Program-made: the position numbers and the translations under genes
Shown: piece by piece, positions 8,676 to 21,210 of the stretch
Layout: each line of letters begins with the position of its first letter
Numbering within the stretch: the first letter of the stretch is position 1
Assembly: GCA_034359265.1 (NCBI GenBank)
Contig: CP136898.1
Span: forward strand, 55,851,501 to 55,915,500
DNA: 64,000 nt
DNA from: Canna indica
Lineage: Eukaryota; Streptophyta; Magnoliopsida; Zingiberales; Cannaceae
Direction: 5' to 3'
The notes under the pieces: model-generated
Database searches by the model: none
Told to the model about the DNA's origin: nothing
Seen by the model: the letters and a program-made list of their open reading frames with translations, nothing else

Positions 8676-10699
8676 TTATATTTGAAAGACTAATGCAAAG
8701 AATTGCATAATTTTTCGAATAGAATCTTGAACGAAGCCGACTGATTGAACTTCGGGGTATCGGTTCGAAACGAACAGAAATATGAGTTGCGAGGGACTCC
8801 AGAACATTCACTGTGATGGGAGAAGTTGTTAATCGAGTTATTTATGACAAACTAATGCAAAGAATTGCATGCTTTTTGGAATAGAATCTTCAACGAAGCC
8901 GACTGATTGAACTTCAGGGTATCGGCTAGAAACGCCCAGCAATCTGAGTCCCGAGCGACTCCAGAACATTCACTGTGATGGGAGAAGTTGTTAATCGAGT
9001 TATATTTGATAGACTAATGCAAAGAATTGCACAATTTTTCGAATAGAATCTTGAACGAAGCCGACTGATTGAACTTCGGGGTATCGGTTCGAAACGAACA
9101 GAAATTTGAGTCGCGAGCGACTCCAGAAAATTCACTGTGATGCGAGAAGTTGTTAATCGAGTTATATTTGATAGACTAATGCAAAGAATTGCACAATTTT
9201 TCGAATAGAATCTTGAACGAAGCCGACTGATTGAACTTCGGGGTATCGGTTCGAAACGAACAGAAATCTGAGTCTCGAGCGACTCCAGAACATTCACTGT
9301 GATGGGAGAAGTTGTTAATCGAGTTATTTATGACAAACTAATGCAAAGAATTGCACGCTTTTTGGAATAGAATCTTCAACGAAGCCGACTGATTGAACTT
9401 CAGGGTATCGGCTAGAAACGCCCAGCAATCTGAGTCCCGAGCGACTCCAGAACATTCACTGTGATGGGAGAAGTTGTTAATCGAGTTATTTATGACAAAC
9501 TAATGCAAAGAATTGCACGCTTTTTGGAATAGAATCTTCAACGAAGTCGACTGATTGAACTTCAGGGTATCGGCTAGAAACGCCCAGCAATCTGAGTCCC
9601 GAGCGACTCCAGAACATTCACTGTGATGGGAGAAGTTGTTAACCGAGTTATATTTGAAAGACTAATGCAAAGAATTGCACAATTTTTCGAATAGAATCTT
9701 GAACGAAGCCGACTGATTGAACTTCGGGGTATCGGTTCGAAACGAACAGAAATCTGAGTTGCGAGGGACTCCAGAACATTCACTGTGATGGGAGAAGTTG
9801 TTAATCGAGTTATTTATGACAAACTAATGCAAAGAATTGCATGCTTTTCGGAATAGAATCTTCAACGAAGCCGACTGATTGAACTTCAGGGTATCGGCTA
9901 GAAACGCCCAGCAATCTGAGTCTCGAGCGAATCCAGAACATTCACTGTGATGGGAGAAGTTGTTAATCGAGTTATATTTGATAGACTAATGCAAAGAATT
10001 GCACAATTTTTCGAATAGAATCTTGAACGAAGCCGACTGATTGAACTTCGGGGTATCGGTTCGAAACGAACAGAAATTTGAGTCGCGAGCGACTCCAGAA
10101 AATTCACTGTGATGCGAGAAGTTGTTAATCGAGTTATATTTGATAGACTAATGCAAAGAATTGCACAATTTTTCGAATAGAATCTTGAACGAAGCCGACT
10201 GATTGAACTTCGGGGTATCGGTTCGAAACGAACAGAAATCTGAGTCTCGAGCGACTCCAGAACATTCACTGTGATGGGAGAAGTTGTTAATCGAGTTATT
10301 AATGACAAACTAATGCAAAGAATTGCACGCTTTTTGGAATAGAATCTTCAACGAAGCCGACTGATTGAACTTCAGGGTATCGGCTAGAAACGCCCAGCAA
10401 TCTGAGTCCCGAGCGACTCCAGAACATTCACTGTGATGGGAGAAGTTGTTAATCGAGTTATTTATGACAAACTAATGCAAAGAATTGCACGCTTTTTGGA
10501 ATAGAATCTTCAACGAAGTCGACTGATTGAACTTCAGGGTATCGGCTAGAAACGCCCAGCAATCTGAGTCCCGAGCGACTCCAGAACATTCACTGTGATG
10601 GGAGAAGTTGTTAATCGAGTTATTTATGAGAAACTAATGCAAAGAATTGCACGCTTTTTGGAATAGAATCTTCAACGAAGCCGACTGATTGAACTTTAG

Positions 10700-13050
10700 G
10701 GTATCGGCTAGAAACGCCCAGCAATCTGAGTCCCGAGCGACTCCAGAACATTCACTGTGATGGGAGAAGTTGTTAATCGAGTTATTTATGACAAACTAAT
10801 GCAAAGAATTGCACGCTTTTTGGAATAGAATCTTCAACGAAGTCGACTGATTGAACTTCAGGGTATCGGCTAGAAACGCCCAGCAATCTGAGTCCCGAGC
10901 GACTCCAGAACATTCACTGTGATGGGAGAAGTTGTTAACCGAGTTATATTTGAAAGACTAATGCAAAGAATTGCACAATTTTTCGAATAGAATCTTGAAC
11001 GAAGCCGACTGATTGAACTTCGGGGTATCGGTTCGAAACGAACAGAAATCTGAGTTGCGAGGGACTCCAGAACATTCACTGTGATGGGAGAAGTTGTTAA
11101 TCGAGTTATTTATGACAAACTAATGCAAAGAATTGCATGCTTTTCGGAATAGAATCTTCAACGAAGCCGACTGATTGAACTTCAGGGTATCGGCTAGAAA
11201 CGCCCAGCAATCTGAGTCTCGAGCGAATCCAGAACATTCACTGTGATGGGAGAAGTTGTTAATCGAGTTATATTTGATAGACTAATGCAAAGAATTGCAC
11301 AATTTTTCGAATAGAATCTTGAACGAAGCCGACTGATTGAACTTCGGGGTATCGGTTCGAAACGAACAGAAATCTGAGTCGCGAGCGACTCCAGAACATT
11401 CACTGTGATGCGAGAAGTTGTTAATCGAGTTATATTTGATAGACTAATGCAAAGAATTGCACAATTTTTCGAATAGAATCTTGAACGAAGCCGACTGATT
11501 GAACTTCGGGGTATCGGTTCGAAACGAACAGAAATCTGAGTCGCGAGCGACTCCAGAACATTCACTGTGATGGGAGAAGTTGTTAATCGAGTTATTTATG
11601 ACAAACTAATGCAAAGAATTGCACGCTTTTTGGAATAGAATCTTCAACGAAGTCGACTGATTGAACTTCAGGGTATCGGCTAGAAACGCCCAGCAATCTG
11701 AGTCCCGAGCGACTCCAGAACATTCACTGTGATGGGAGAAGTTGTTAATCGAGTTATATTTGATAGACTAATGCAAAGAATTGCATAATTTTTTGAATAG
11801 AATCTTGAACGAAGCCGACTGATTGAACTTCGGGGTATCGGTTCGAAACGAACAGAAATCTGAGTCGCGAGCGACTCCAGAACATTCACTGTGATGCGAG
11901 AAGTTGTTAATCGAGTTATATTTGATAGACTAATGCAAAGAATTGCACAATTTTTCGAATAGAATCTTGAACGAAGCCGACTGATTGAACTTCGGGGTAT
12001 CGGTTCGAAACGAACAGAAATCTGAGTTGCGAGGGACTCCAGAACATTCACTGTGATGGGAGAAGTTGTTAATCGAGTTATTTATGACAAACTAATGCAA
12101 AGAATTGCACGCTTTTTGGAATAGAATCTTCAACGAAGCCGACTGATTGAACTTCAGGGTATCGGCTAGAAACGCCCAGCAATCTGAGTCCCGAGCGACT
12201 CCAGAACATTCACTGTGATGGGAGAAGTTGTTAATCGAGTTATTTATGACAAACTAATGCAAAGAATTGCACGCTTTTTGGAATAGAATCTTCAACGAAG
12301 TCGACTGATTGAACTTCAGGGTATCGGCTAGAAACGCCCAGCAATCTGAGTCCCGAGCGACTCCAGAACATTCACTGTGATGGGAGAAGTTGTTAACCGA
12401 GTTATATTTGATAGACTAATGCAAAGAATTGCACAATTTTTCGAATAGAATCTTGAACGAAGCCGACTGATTGAACTTCGGGCTATCGGTTCGAAACGAA
12501 CAGAAATCTGAGTTGCGAGGGACTCCAGAACATTCACTGTGATGGGAGAAGTTGTTAATCGAGTTATTTATGACAAACTAATGCAAAGAATTGCATGCTT
12601 TTTGGAATAGAATCTTCAACGAAGCCGACTGATTGAACTTCGGGGTATCGGCTAGAAACGCCAAGCAATCTGAGTCCCGAGCGACTCCAGAACATTCACT
12701 GTGATGGGAGAAGTTGTTAATCGAGTTATATTTGATAGACTAATGCAAAGAATTGCACAATTTTTCGAATAGAATCTTGAACGAAGCCGACTGATTGAAC
12801 TTCGGGGTATCGGTTCGAAACGAACAGAAATTTGAGTCGCGAGCGACTCCAGAACATTCACTGTGATGCGAGAAGTTGTTAATCGAGTTATATTTGATAG
12901 ACTAATGCAAAGAATTACACAATTTTTCGAATAGAATCTTGAACGAAGCCGACTGATTGAACTTCGGGGTATCGGTTCGAAACGAATAGAAATCTGAGTC
13001 GCGAGCGACTCCAGAACATTCACTGTGATGGGAGAAGTTGTTAATCGAGT
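10700..13050. repeat. 2.35-kb satellite segment with a distant copy at 25928-28278
   Basis: The order and private variants of this segment recur 15228 bp (94 monomers) away. Examples: GGGCTATCGG for GGGGTATCGG at 12481 and 27709, GCATAATTTTTTG near 11784 and 27012, and GAATAGAAATC near 12985 and 28213. Similarity fades outside about 10700 and 13050. A further related copy of its left part lies 2430 bp (15 monomers) downstream at 13300-14480. Confidence 0.8.
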
Positions 13051-14229
13051 TATTAATGACAAACTAATGCAAAGAATTGCACGCTTTTTGGAATAGAATC
13101 TTCAACGAAGCCGACTGATTGAACTTCAGGGTATCGGCTAGAAACGCCCAGCAATCTGAGTCCCGAGCGACTCCAGAACATTCACTGTGATGGGAGAAGT
13201 TGTTAATCGAGTTATTTATGACAAACTAATGCAAAGAATTGCACGCTTTTTGGAATAGAATCTTCAACGAAGTCGACTGATTGAACTTCAGGGTATCGGC
13301 TAGAAACGCCCAGCAATCTGAGTCCCGAGCGACTCCAGAACATTCACTGTGATGGGAGAAGTTGTTAACCGAGTTATATTTGAAAGACTAATGCAAAGAA
13401 TTGCACAATTTTCCGAATAGAATCTTGAACGAAGCCGACTGATTGAACTTCGGGGTATCGGTTCGAAACGAACAGAAATCTGAGTTGCGAGGGACTCCAG
13501 AACATTCACTGTGATGGGAGAAGTTGTTAATCGAGTTATTTATGACAAACTAATGCAAAGAATTGCATGCTTTTCGGAATAGAATCTTCAACGAAGCCGA
13601 CTGATTGAACTTCAGGGTATCGGCTAGAAACGCCCAGCAATCTGAGTCTCGAGCGAATCCAGAACATTCACTGTGATGGGAGAAGTTGTTAATCGAGTTA
13701 TATTTGATAGACTAATGCAAAGAATTGCACAATTTTTCGAATAGAATCTTGAACGAAGCCGACTGATTGAACTTCGGGGTATCGGTTCGAAACGAACAGA
13801 AATCTGAGTCGCGAGCGACTCCAGAACATTCACTGTGATGCGAGAAGTTGTTAATCGAGTTATATTTGATAGACTAATGCAAAGAATTGCACAATTTTTC
13901 GAATAGAATCTTGAACGAAGCCGACTGATTGAACTTCGGGGTATCGGTTCGAAACGAACAGAAATCTGAGTCGCGAGCGACTCCAGAACATTCACTGTGA
14001 TGGGAGAAGTTGTTAATCGAGTTATTTATGACAAACTAATGCAAAGAATTGCACGCTTTTTGGAATAGAATCTTCAACGAAGTCGACTGATTGAACTTCA
14101 GGGTATCGGCTAGAAACGCCCAGCAATCTGAGTCCCGAGCGACTCCAGAACATTCACTGTGATGGGAGAAGTTGTTAATCGAGTTATATTTGATAGACTA
14201 ATGCAAAGAATTGCATAATTTTTTGAATA

Positions 14230-17200
14230 GAATCTTGAACGAAGCCGACTGATTGAACTTCGGGGTATCGGTTCGAAACGAACAGAAATCTGAGTCGCGA
14301 GCGACTCCAGAACATTCACTGTGATGCGAGAAGTTGTTAATCGAGTTATATTTGATAGACTAATGCAAAGAATTGCACAATTTTTCGAATAGAATCTTGA
14401 ACGAAGCCGACTAATTGAACTTCGGGGTATCGGTTCGAAACGAACAGAAATCTGAGTTGCGAGGGACTCCAGAACATTCACTGTGATGGGAGAAGTTGTT
14501 AATCGAGTTATTTATGACAAACTAATGCAAAGAATTGCACGCTTTTTGGAATAGAATCTTCAACGAAGCCGACTGATTGAACTTCAGGGTATCGGCTAGA
14601 AACGCCCAGCAATCTGAGTCCCGAGCGACTCCAGAACATTCACTGTGATGGGAGAAGTTGTTAATCGAGTTATTTATGACAAACTAATGCAAAGAATTGC
14701 ACGCTTTTTGGAATAGAATCTTCAACGAAGTCGACTGATTGAACTTCAGGGTATCGGCTAGAAACGCCCAGCAATCTGAGTCCCGAGCGACTCCAGAACA
14801 TTCACTGTGATGGGAGAAGTTGTTAATCGAGTTATTTATGAGAAACTAATGCAAAGAATTGCACAATTTTTCGAATAGAATCTTGAACGAAGCCGACTGA
14901 TTGAACTTCGGGGTATCGGTTCGAAACGAACAGAAATCTGAGTTGCGAGGGACTCCAGAACATTCACTGTGATGGGAGAAGTTGTTAATCGAGTTATTTA
15001 TGACAAACTAATGCAAAGAATTGCATGCTTTTTGGAATAGAATCTTCAACGAAGCCGACTGATTGAACTTCGGGGTATCGGCTAGAAACGCCAAGCAATC
15101 TGAGTCCCGAGCGACTCCAGAACATTCACTGTGATGGGAGAAGTTGTTAATCGAGTTATATTTGATAGACTAATGCAAAGAATTGCACAATTTTTCGAAT
15201 AGAATCTTGAACGAAGCCGACTGATTGAACTTCGGGGTATCGGTTCGAAACGAACAGAAATCTGAGTCGCGAGCGACTCCAGAACATTCACTGTGATGCG
15301 AGAAGTTGTTAATCGAGTTATATTTGATAGACTAATGCAAAGAATTGCACAATGTTTCGAATAGAATCTTGAACGAAGCCGACTGATTGAACTTCGGGGT
15401 ATCGGTTCGAAACGAACAGAAATTTGAGTCGCGAGCGACTCCAGAACATTCACTGTGATGCGAGAAGTTGTTAATCGAGTTATATTTGATAGACTAATGC
15501 AAAGAATTACACAATTTTTCGAATAGAATCTTGAACGAAGCCGACTGATTGAACTTCGGGGTATCGGTTCGAAACGAATAGAAATCTGAGTCGCGAGCGA
15601 CTCCAGAACATTCACTGTGATGGGAGAAGTTGTTAATCGAGTTATTTATGACAAACTAATGCAAAGAATTGCACGCTTTTTGGAATAGAATCTTCAACGA
15701 AGCCGACTGATTGAACTTCAGGGTATCGGCTAGAAACGCCCAGCAATCTGAGTCCCGAGCGACTCCAGAACATTCACTGTGATGGGAGAAGTTGTTAATC
15801 GAGTTATTTATGACAAACTAATGCAAAGAATTGCACGCTTTTTGGAATAGAATCTTCAACGAAGCCGACTGATTGAACTTCAGGGTATCGGCTAGAAACG
15901 CCCAGCAATCTGAGTCCCGAGCGACTCCAGAACATTCACTGTGATGGGAGAAGTTGTTAATCGAGTTATTTATGACAAACTAATGCAAAGAATTGCACGC
16001 TTTTTGGAATAGAATCTTCAACGAAGTCGACTGATTGAACTTCAGGGTATCGGCTAGAAACGCCCAGCAATCTGAGTCCTGAGCGACTCCAGAACATTCA
16101 CTGTGATGGGAGAAGTTGTTAACCGAGTTATATTTGATAGACTAATGCAAAGAATTGCACAATTTTTCGAATAGAATCTTGAACGAAGCCGACTGATTGA
16201 ACTTCGGGGTATCGGTTCGAAACGAACAGAAATCTGAGTTGCGAGGGACTCCAGAACATTCACTGTGATGGGAGAAGTTGTTAATCGAGTTATTTATGAG
16301 AAACTAATGCAAAGAATTGCATGCTTTTTGGAATAGAATCTTCAACGAAGCCGACTGATTGAACTTCGGGGTATCGGCTAGAAACGCCCAGCAATCTGAG
16401 TCCCGAGCGACTCCAGAACATTCACTGTGATGGGAGAAGTTGTTAATCGAGTTATATTTGATAGACTAATGCAAAGAATTGCACAATTTTTCGAATAGAA
16501 TCTTGAACGAAGCCGACTGATTGAACTTCGGGGTATCGGTTCGAAACGAACAGAAATCTGAGTCGCGAGCGACTCCAGAACATTCACTGTGATGCGAGAA
16601 GTTGTTAATCGAGTTATATTTGATAGACTAATGCAAAGAATTGCACAATTTTTCGAATAGAATCTTGAACGAAGCCGACTAATTGAACTTCGGGGTATCG
16701 GTTCGAAACGAACAGAAATCTGAGTTGCGAGGGACTCCAGAACATTCACTGTGATGGGAGAAGTTGTTAATCGAGTTATTTATGACAAACTAATGCAAAG
16801 AATTGCACGCTTTTTGGAATAGAATCTTCAACGAAGCCGACTGATTGAACTTCAGGGTATCGGCTAGAAACGCCCAGCAATCTGAGTCCCGAGCGACTCC
16901 AGAACATTCACTGTGATGGGAGAAGTTGTTAATCGAGTTATTTATGACAAACTAATGCAAAGAATTGCACGCTTTTTGGAATAGAATCTTCAACGAAGTC
17001 GACTGATTGAACTTCAGGGTATCGGCTAGAAACGCCCAGCAATCTGAGTCCCGAGCGACTCCAGAACATTCACTGTGATGGGAGAAGTTGTTAATCGAGT
17101 TATTTATGAGAAACTAATGCAAAGAATTGCACAATTTTTCGAATAGAATCTTGAACGAAGCCGACTGATTGAACTTCGGGGTATCGGTTCGAAACGAACA

Positions 17201-20200
17201 GAAATCTGAGTTGCGAGGGACTCCAGAACATTCACTGTGATGGGAGAAGTTGTTAATCGAGTTATTTATGACAAACTAATGCAAAGAATTGCATGCTTTT
17301 TGGAATAGAATCTTCAACGAAGCCGACTGATTGAACTTCGGGGTATCGGCTAGAAACGCCAAGCAATCTGAGTCCCGAGCGACTCCAGAACATTCACTGT
17401 GATGGGAGAAGTTGTTAATCGAGTTATATTTGATAGACTAATGCAAAGAATTGCACAATTTTTCGAATAGAATCTTGAACGAAGCCGACTGATTGAACTT
17501 CGGGGTATCGGTTCGAAACGAACAGAAATCTGAGTCGCGAGCGACTCCAGAACATTCACTGTGATGCGAGAAGTTGTTAATCGAGTTATATTTGATAGAC
17601 TAATGCAAAGAATTGCACAATGTTTCGAATAGAATCTTGAACGAAGCCGACTGATTGAACTTCGGGGTATCGGTTCGAAACGAACAGAAATTTGAGTCGC
17701 GAGCGACTCCAGAACATTCACTGTGATGCGAGAAGTTGTTAATCGAGTTATATTTGATAGACTAATGCAAAGAATTACACAATTTTTCGAATAGAATCTT
17801 GAACGAAGCCGACTGATTGAACTTCGGGGTATCGGTTCGAAACGAATAGAAATCTGAGTCGCGAGCGACTCCAGAACATTCACTGTGATGGGAGAAGTTG
17901 TTAATCGAGTTATTTATGACAAACTAATGCAAAGAATTGCACGCTTTTTGGAATAGAATCTTCAACGAAGCCGACTGATTGAACTTCAGGGTATCGGCTA
18001 GAAACGCCCAGCAATCTGAGTCCCGAGCGACTCCAGAACATTCACTGTGATGGGAGAAGTTGTTAATCGAGTTATTTATGACAAACTAATGCAAAGAATT
18101 GCACGCTTTTTGGAATAGAATCTTCAACGAAGCCGACTGATTGAACTTCAGGGTATCGGCTAGAAACGCCCAGCAATCTGAGTCCCGAGCGACTCCAGAA
18201 CATTCACTGTGATGGGAGAAGTTGTTAATCGAGTTATTTATGACAAACTAATGCAAAGAATTGCACGCTTTTTGGAATAGAATCTTCAACGAAGTCGACT
18301 GATTGAACTTCAGGGTATCGGCTAGAAACGCCCAGCAATCTGAGTCCTGAGCGACTCCAGAACATTCACTGTGATGGGAGAAGTTGTTAACCGAGTTATA
18401 TTTGATAGACTAATGCAAAGAATTGCACAATTTTTCGAATAGAATCTTGAACGAAGCCGACTGATTGAACTTCGGGGTATCGGTTCGAAACGAACAGAAA
18501 TCTGAGTTGCGAGGGACTCCAGAACATTCACTGTGATGGGAGAAGTTGTTAATCGAGTTATTTATGAGAAACTAATGCAAAGAATTGCATGCTTTTTGGA
18601 ATAGAATCTTCAACGAAGCCGACTGATTGAACTTCGGGGTATCGGCTAGAAACGCCCAGCAATCTGAGTCCCGAGCGACTCCAGAACATTCACTGTGATG
18701 GGAGAAGTTGTTAATCGAGTTATATTTGATAGACTAATGCAAAGAATTGCACAATTTTTCGAATAGAATCTTGAACGAAGCCGACTGATTGAACTTCGGG
18801 GTATCGGTTCGAAACGAACAGAAATCTGAGTCGCGAGCGACTCCAGAACATTCACTGTGATGCGAGAAGTTGTTAATCGAGTTATATTTGATAGACTAAT
18901 GCAAAGAATTGCACAATTTTTCGAATAGAATCTTGAACGAAGCCGACTAATTGAACTTCGGGGTATCGGTTCGAAACGAACAGAAATCTGAGTTGCGAGG
19001 GACTCCAGAACATTCACTGTGATGGGAGAAGTTGTTAATCGAGTTATTTATGACAAACTAATGCAAAGAATTGCACGCTTTTTGGAATAGAATCTTCAAC
19101 GAAGCCGACTGATTGAACTTCAGGGTATCGGCTAGAAACGCCCAGCAATCTGAGTCCCGAGCGACTCCAGAACATTCACTGTGATGGGAGAAGTTGTTAA
19201 TCGAGTTATTTATGACAAACTAATGCAAAGAATTGCACGCTTTTTGGAATAGAATCTTCAACGAAGTCGACTGATTGAACTTCAGGGTATCGGCTAGAAA
19301 CGCCCAGCAATCTGAGTCCCGAGCGACTCCAGAACATTCACTGTGATGGGAGAAGTTGTTAATCGAGTTATTTATGAGAAACTAATGCAAAGAATTGCAC
19401 AATTTTTCGAATAGAATCTTGAACGAAGCCGACTGATTGAACTTCGGGGTATCGGTTCGAAACGAACAGAAATCTGAGTTGCGAGGGACTCCAGAACATT
19501 CACTGTGATGGGAGAAGTTGTTAATCGAGTTATTTATGACAAACTAATGCAAAGAATTGCATGCTTTTTGGAATAGAATCTTCAACGAAGCCGACTGATT
19601 GAACTTCGGGGTATCGGCTAGAAACGCCAAGCAATCTGAGTCCCGAGCGACTCCAGAACATTCACTGTGATGGGAGAAGTTGTTAATCGAGTTATATTTG
19701 ATAGACTAATGCAAAGAATTGCACAATTTTTCGAATAGAATCTTGAACGAAGCCGACTGATTGAACTTCGGGGTATCGGTTCGAAACGAACAGAAATCTG
19801 AGTCGCGAGCGACTCCAGAACATTCACTGTGATGCGAGAAGTTGTTAATCGAGTTATATTTGATAGACTAATGCAAAGAATTGCACAATGTTTCGAATAG
19901 AATCTTGAACGAAGCCGACTGATTGAACTTCGGGGTATCGGTTCGAAACGAACAGAAATTTGAGTCGCGAGCGACTCCAGAACATTCACTGTGATGCGAG
20001 AAGTTGTTAATCGAGTTATATTTGATAGACTAATGCAAAGAATTACACAATTTTTCGAATAGAATCTTGAACGAAGCCGACTGATTGAACTTCGGGGTAT
20101 CGGTTCGAAACGAATAGAAATCTGAGTCGCGAGCGACTCCAGAACATTCACTGTGATGGGAGAAGTTGTTAATCGAGTTATTTATGACAAACTAATGCAA

Positions 20201-21210
20201 AGAATTGCACGCTTTTTGGAATAGAATCTTCAACGAAGCCGACTGATTGAACTTCAGGGTATCGGCTAGAAACGCCCAGCAATCTGAGTCCCGAGCGACT
20301 CCAGAACATTCACTGTGATGGGAGAAGTTGTTAATCGAGTTATTTATGACAAACTAATGCAAAGAATTGCACGCTTTTTGGAATAGAATCTTCAACGAAG
20401 CCGACTGATTGAACTTCAGGGTATCGGCTAGAAACGCCCAGCAATCTGAGTCCCGAGCGACTCCAGAACATTCACTGTGATGGGAGAAGTTGTTAATCGA
20501 GTTATTTATGACAAACTAATGCAAAGAATTGCACGCTTTTTGGAATAGAATCTTCAACGAAGTCGACTGATTGAACTTCAGGGTATCGGCTAGAAACGCC
20601 CAGCAATCTGAGTCCTGAGCGACTCCAGAACATTCACTGTGATGGGAGAAGTTGTTAACCGAGTTATATTTGATAGACTAATGCAAAGAATTGCACAATT
20701 TTTCGAATAGAATCTTGAACGAAGCCGACTGATTGAACTTCGGGGTATCGGTTCGAAACGAACAGAAATCTGAGTTGCGAGGGACTCCAGAACATTCACT
20801 GTGATGGGAGAAGTTGTTAATCGAGTTATTTATGAGAAACTAATGCAAAGAATTGCATGCTTTTTGGAATAGAATCTTCAACGAAGCCGACTGATTGAAC
20901 TTCGGGGTATCGGCTAGAAACGCCCAGCAATCTGAGTCCCGAGCGACTCCAGAACATTCACTGTGATGGGAGAAGTTGTTAATCGAGTTATATTTGATAG
21001 ACTAATGCAAAGAATTGCACAATTTTTCGAATAGAATCTTGAACGAAGCCGACTGATTGAACTTCGGGGTATCGGTTCGAAACGAACAGAAATCTGAGTC
21101 GCGAGCGACTCCAGAACATTCACTGTGATGCGAGAAGTTGTTAATCGAGTTATATTTGATAGACTAATGCAAAGAATTGCACAATTTTTCGAATAGAATC
21201 TTGAACGAAG
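14230..21210. repeat. 2268-bp (14-monomer) HOR, about three tandem copies
   Basis: Unique words repeat at exactly 2268-bp steps: CACAATGTTTCG near 15349, 17617 and 19885; runs of three B monomers at 15082, 17350 and 19618; GTCCTGAGCG near 16076, 18344 and 20612; GACTAATTGAAC near 14409, 16677 and 18945. Copies look nearly identical by eye. Outside the stated limits the pattern breaks (GCATAATTTTTTG at 14213; the expected GACTAATTG is absent at about 21213). Confidence 0.9.
14822..14983. repeat. Hybrid A/B monomer inside the 2268-bp HOR
   Basis: Begins as A (TTATTTATGAGAAAC) and switches to B at CACAATTTTTCG. The same hybrid recurs at 17090-17251 and 19358-19519 (period 2268) and at 29238-29399, so the joint formed before the HOR was multiplied. 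Confidence 0.75.

Larger units (their letters stand above)
7697..10023. repeat. 1458-bp (9-monomer) duplication next to LINE-2
   Basis: The segment 7697-8565 matches 9155-10023 at a shift of 1458 bp. Shared rare marks include GTCTCGAGCG (about 7814/9272) and GCATGCTTTTCGG (about 8379/9837). The left flank of LINE-2 (CCAGAAAATTCACTGTGATGCG) also recurs at the same shift, so 9155 is the uninterrupted paralogue of the LINE-2 site. Confidence 0.85.
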
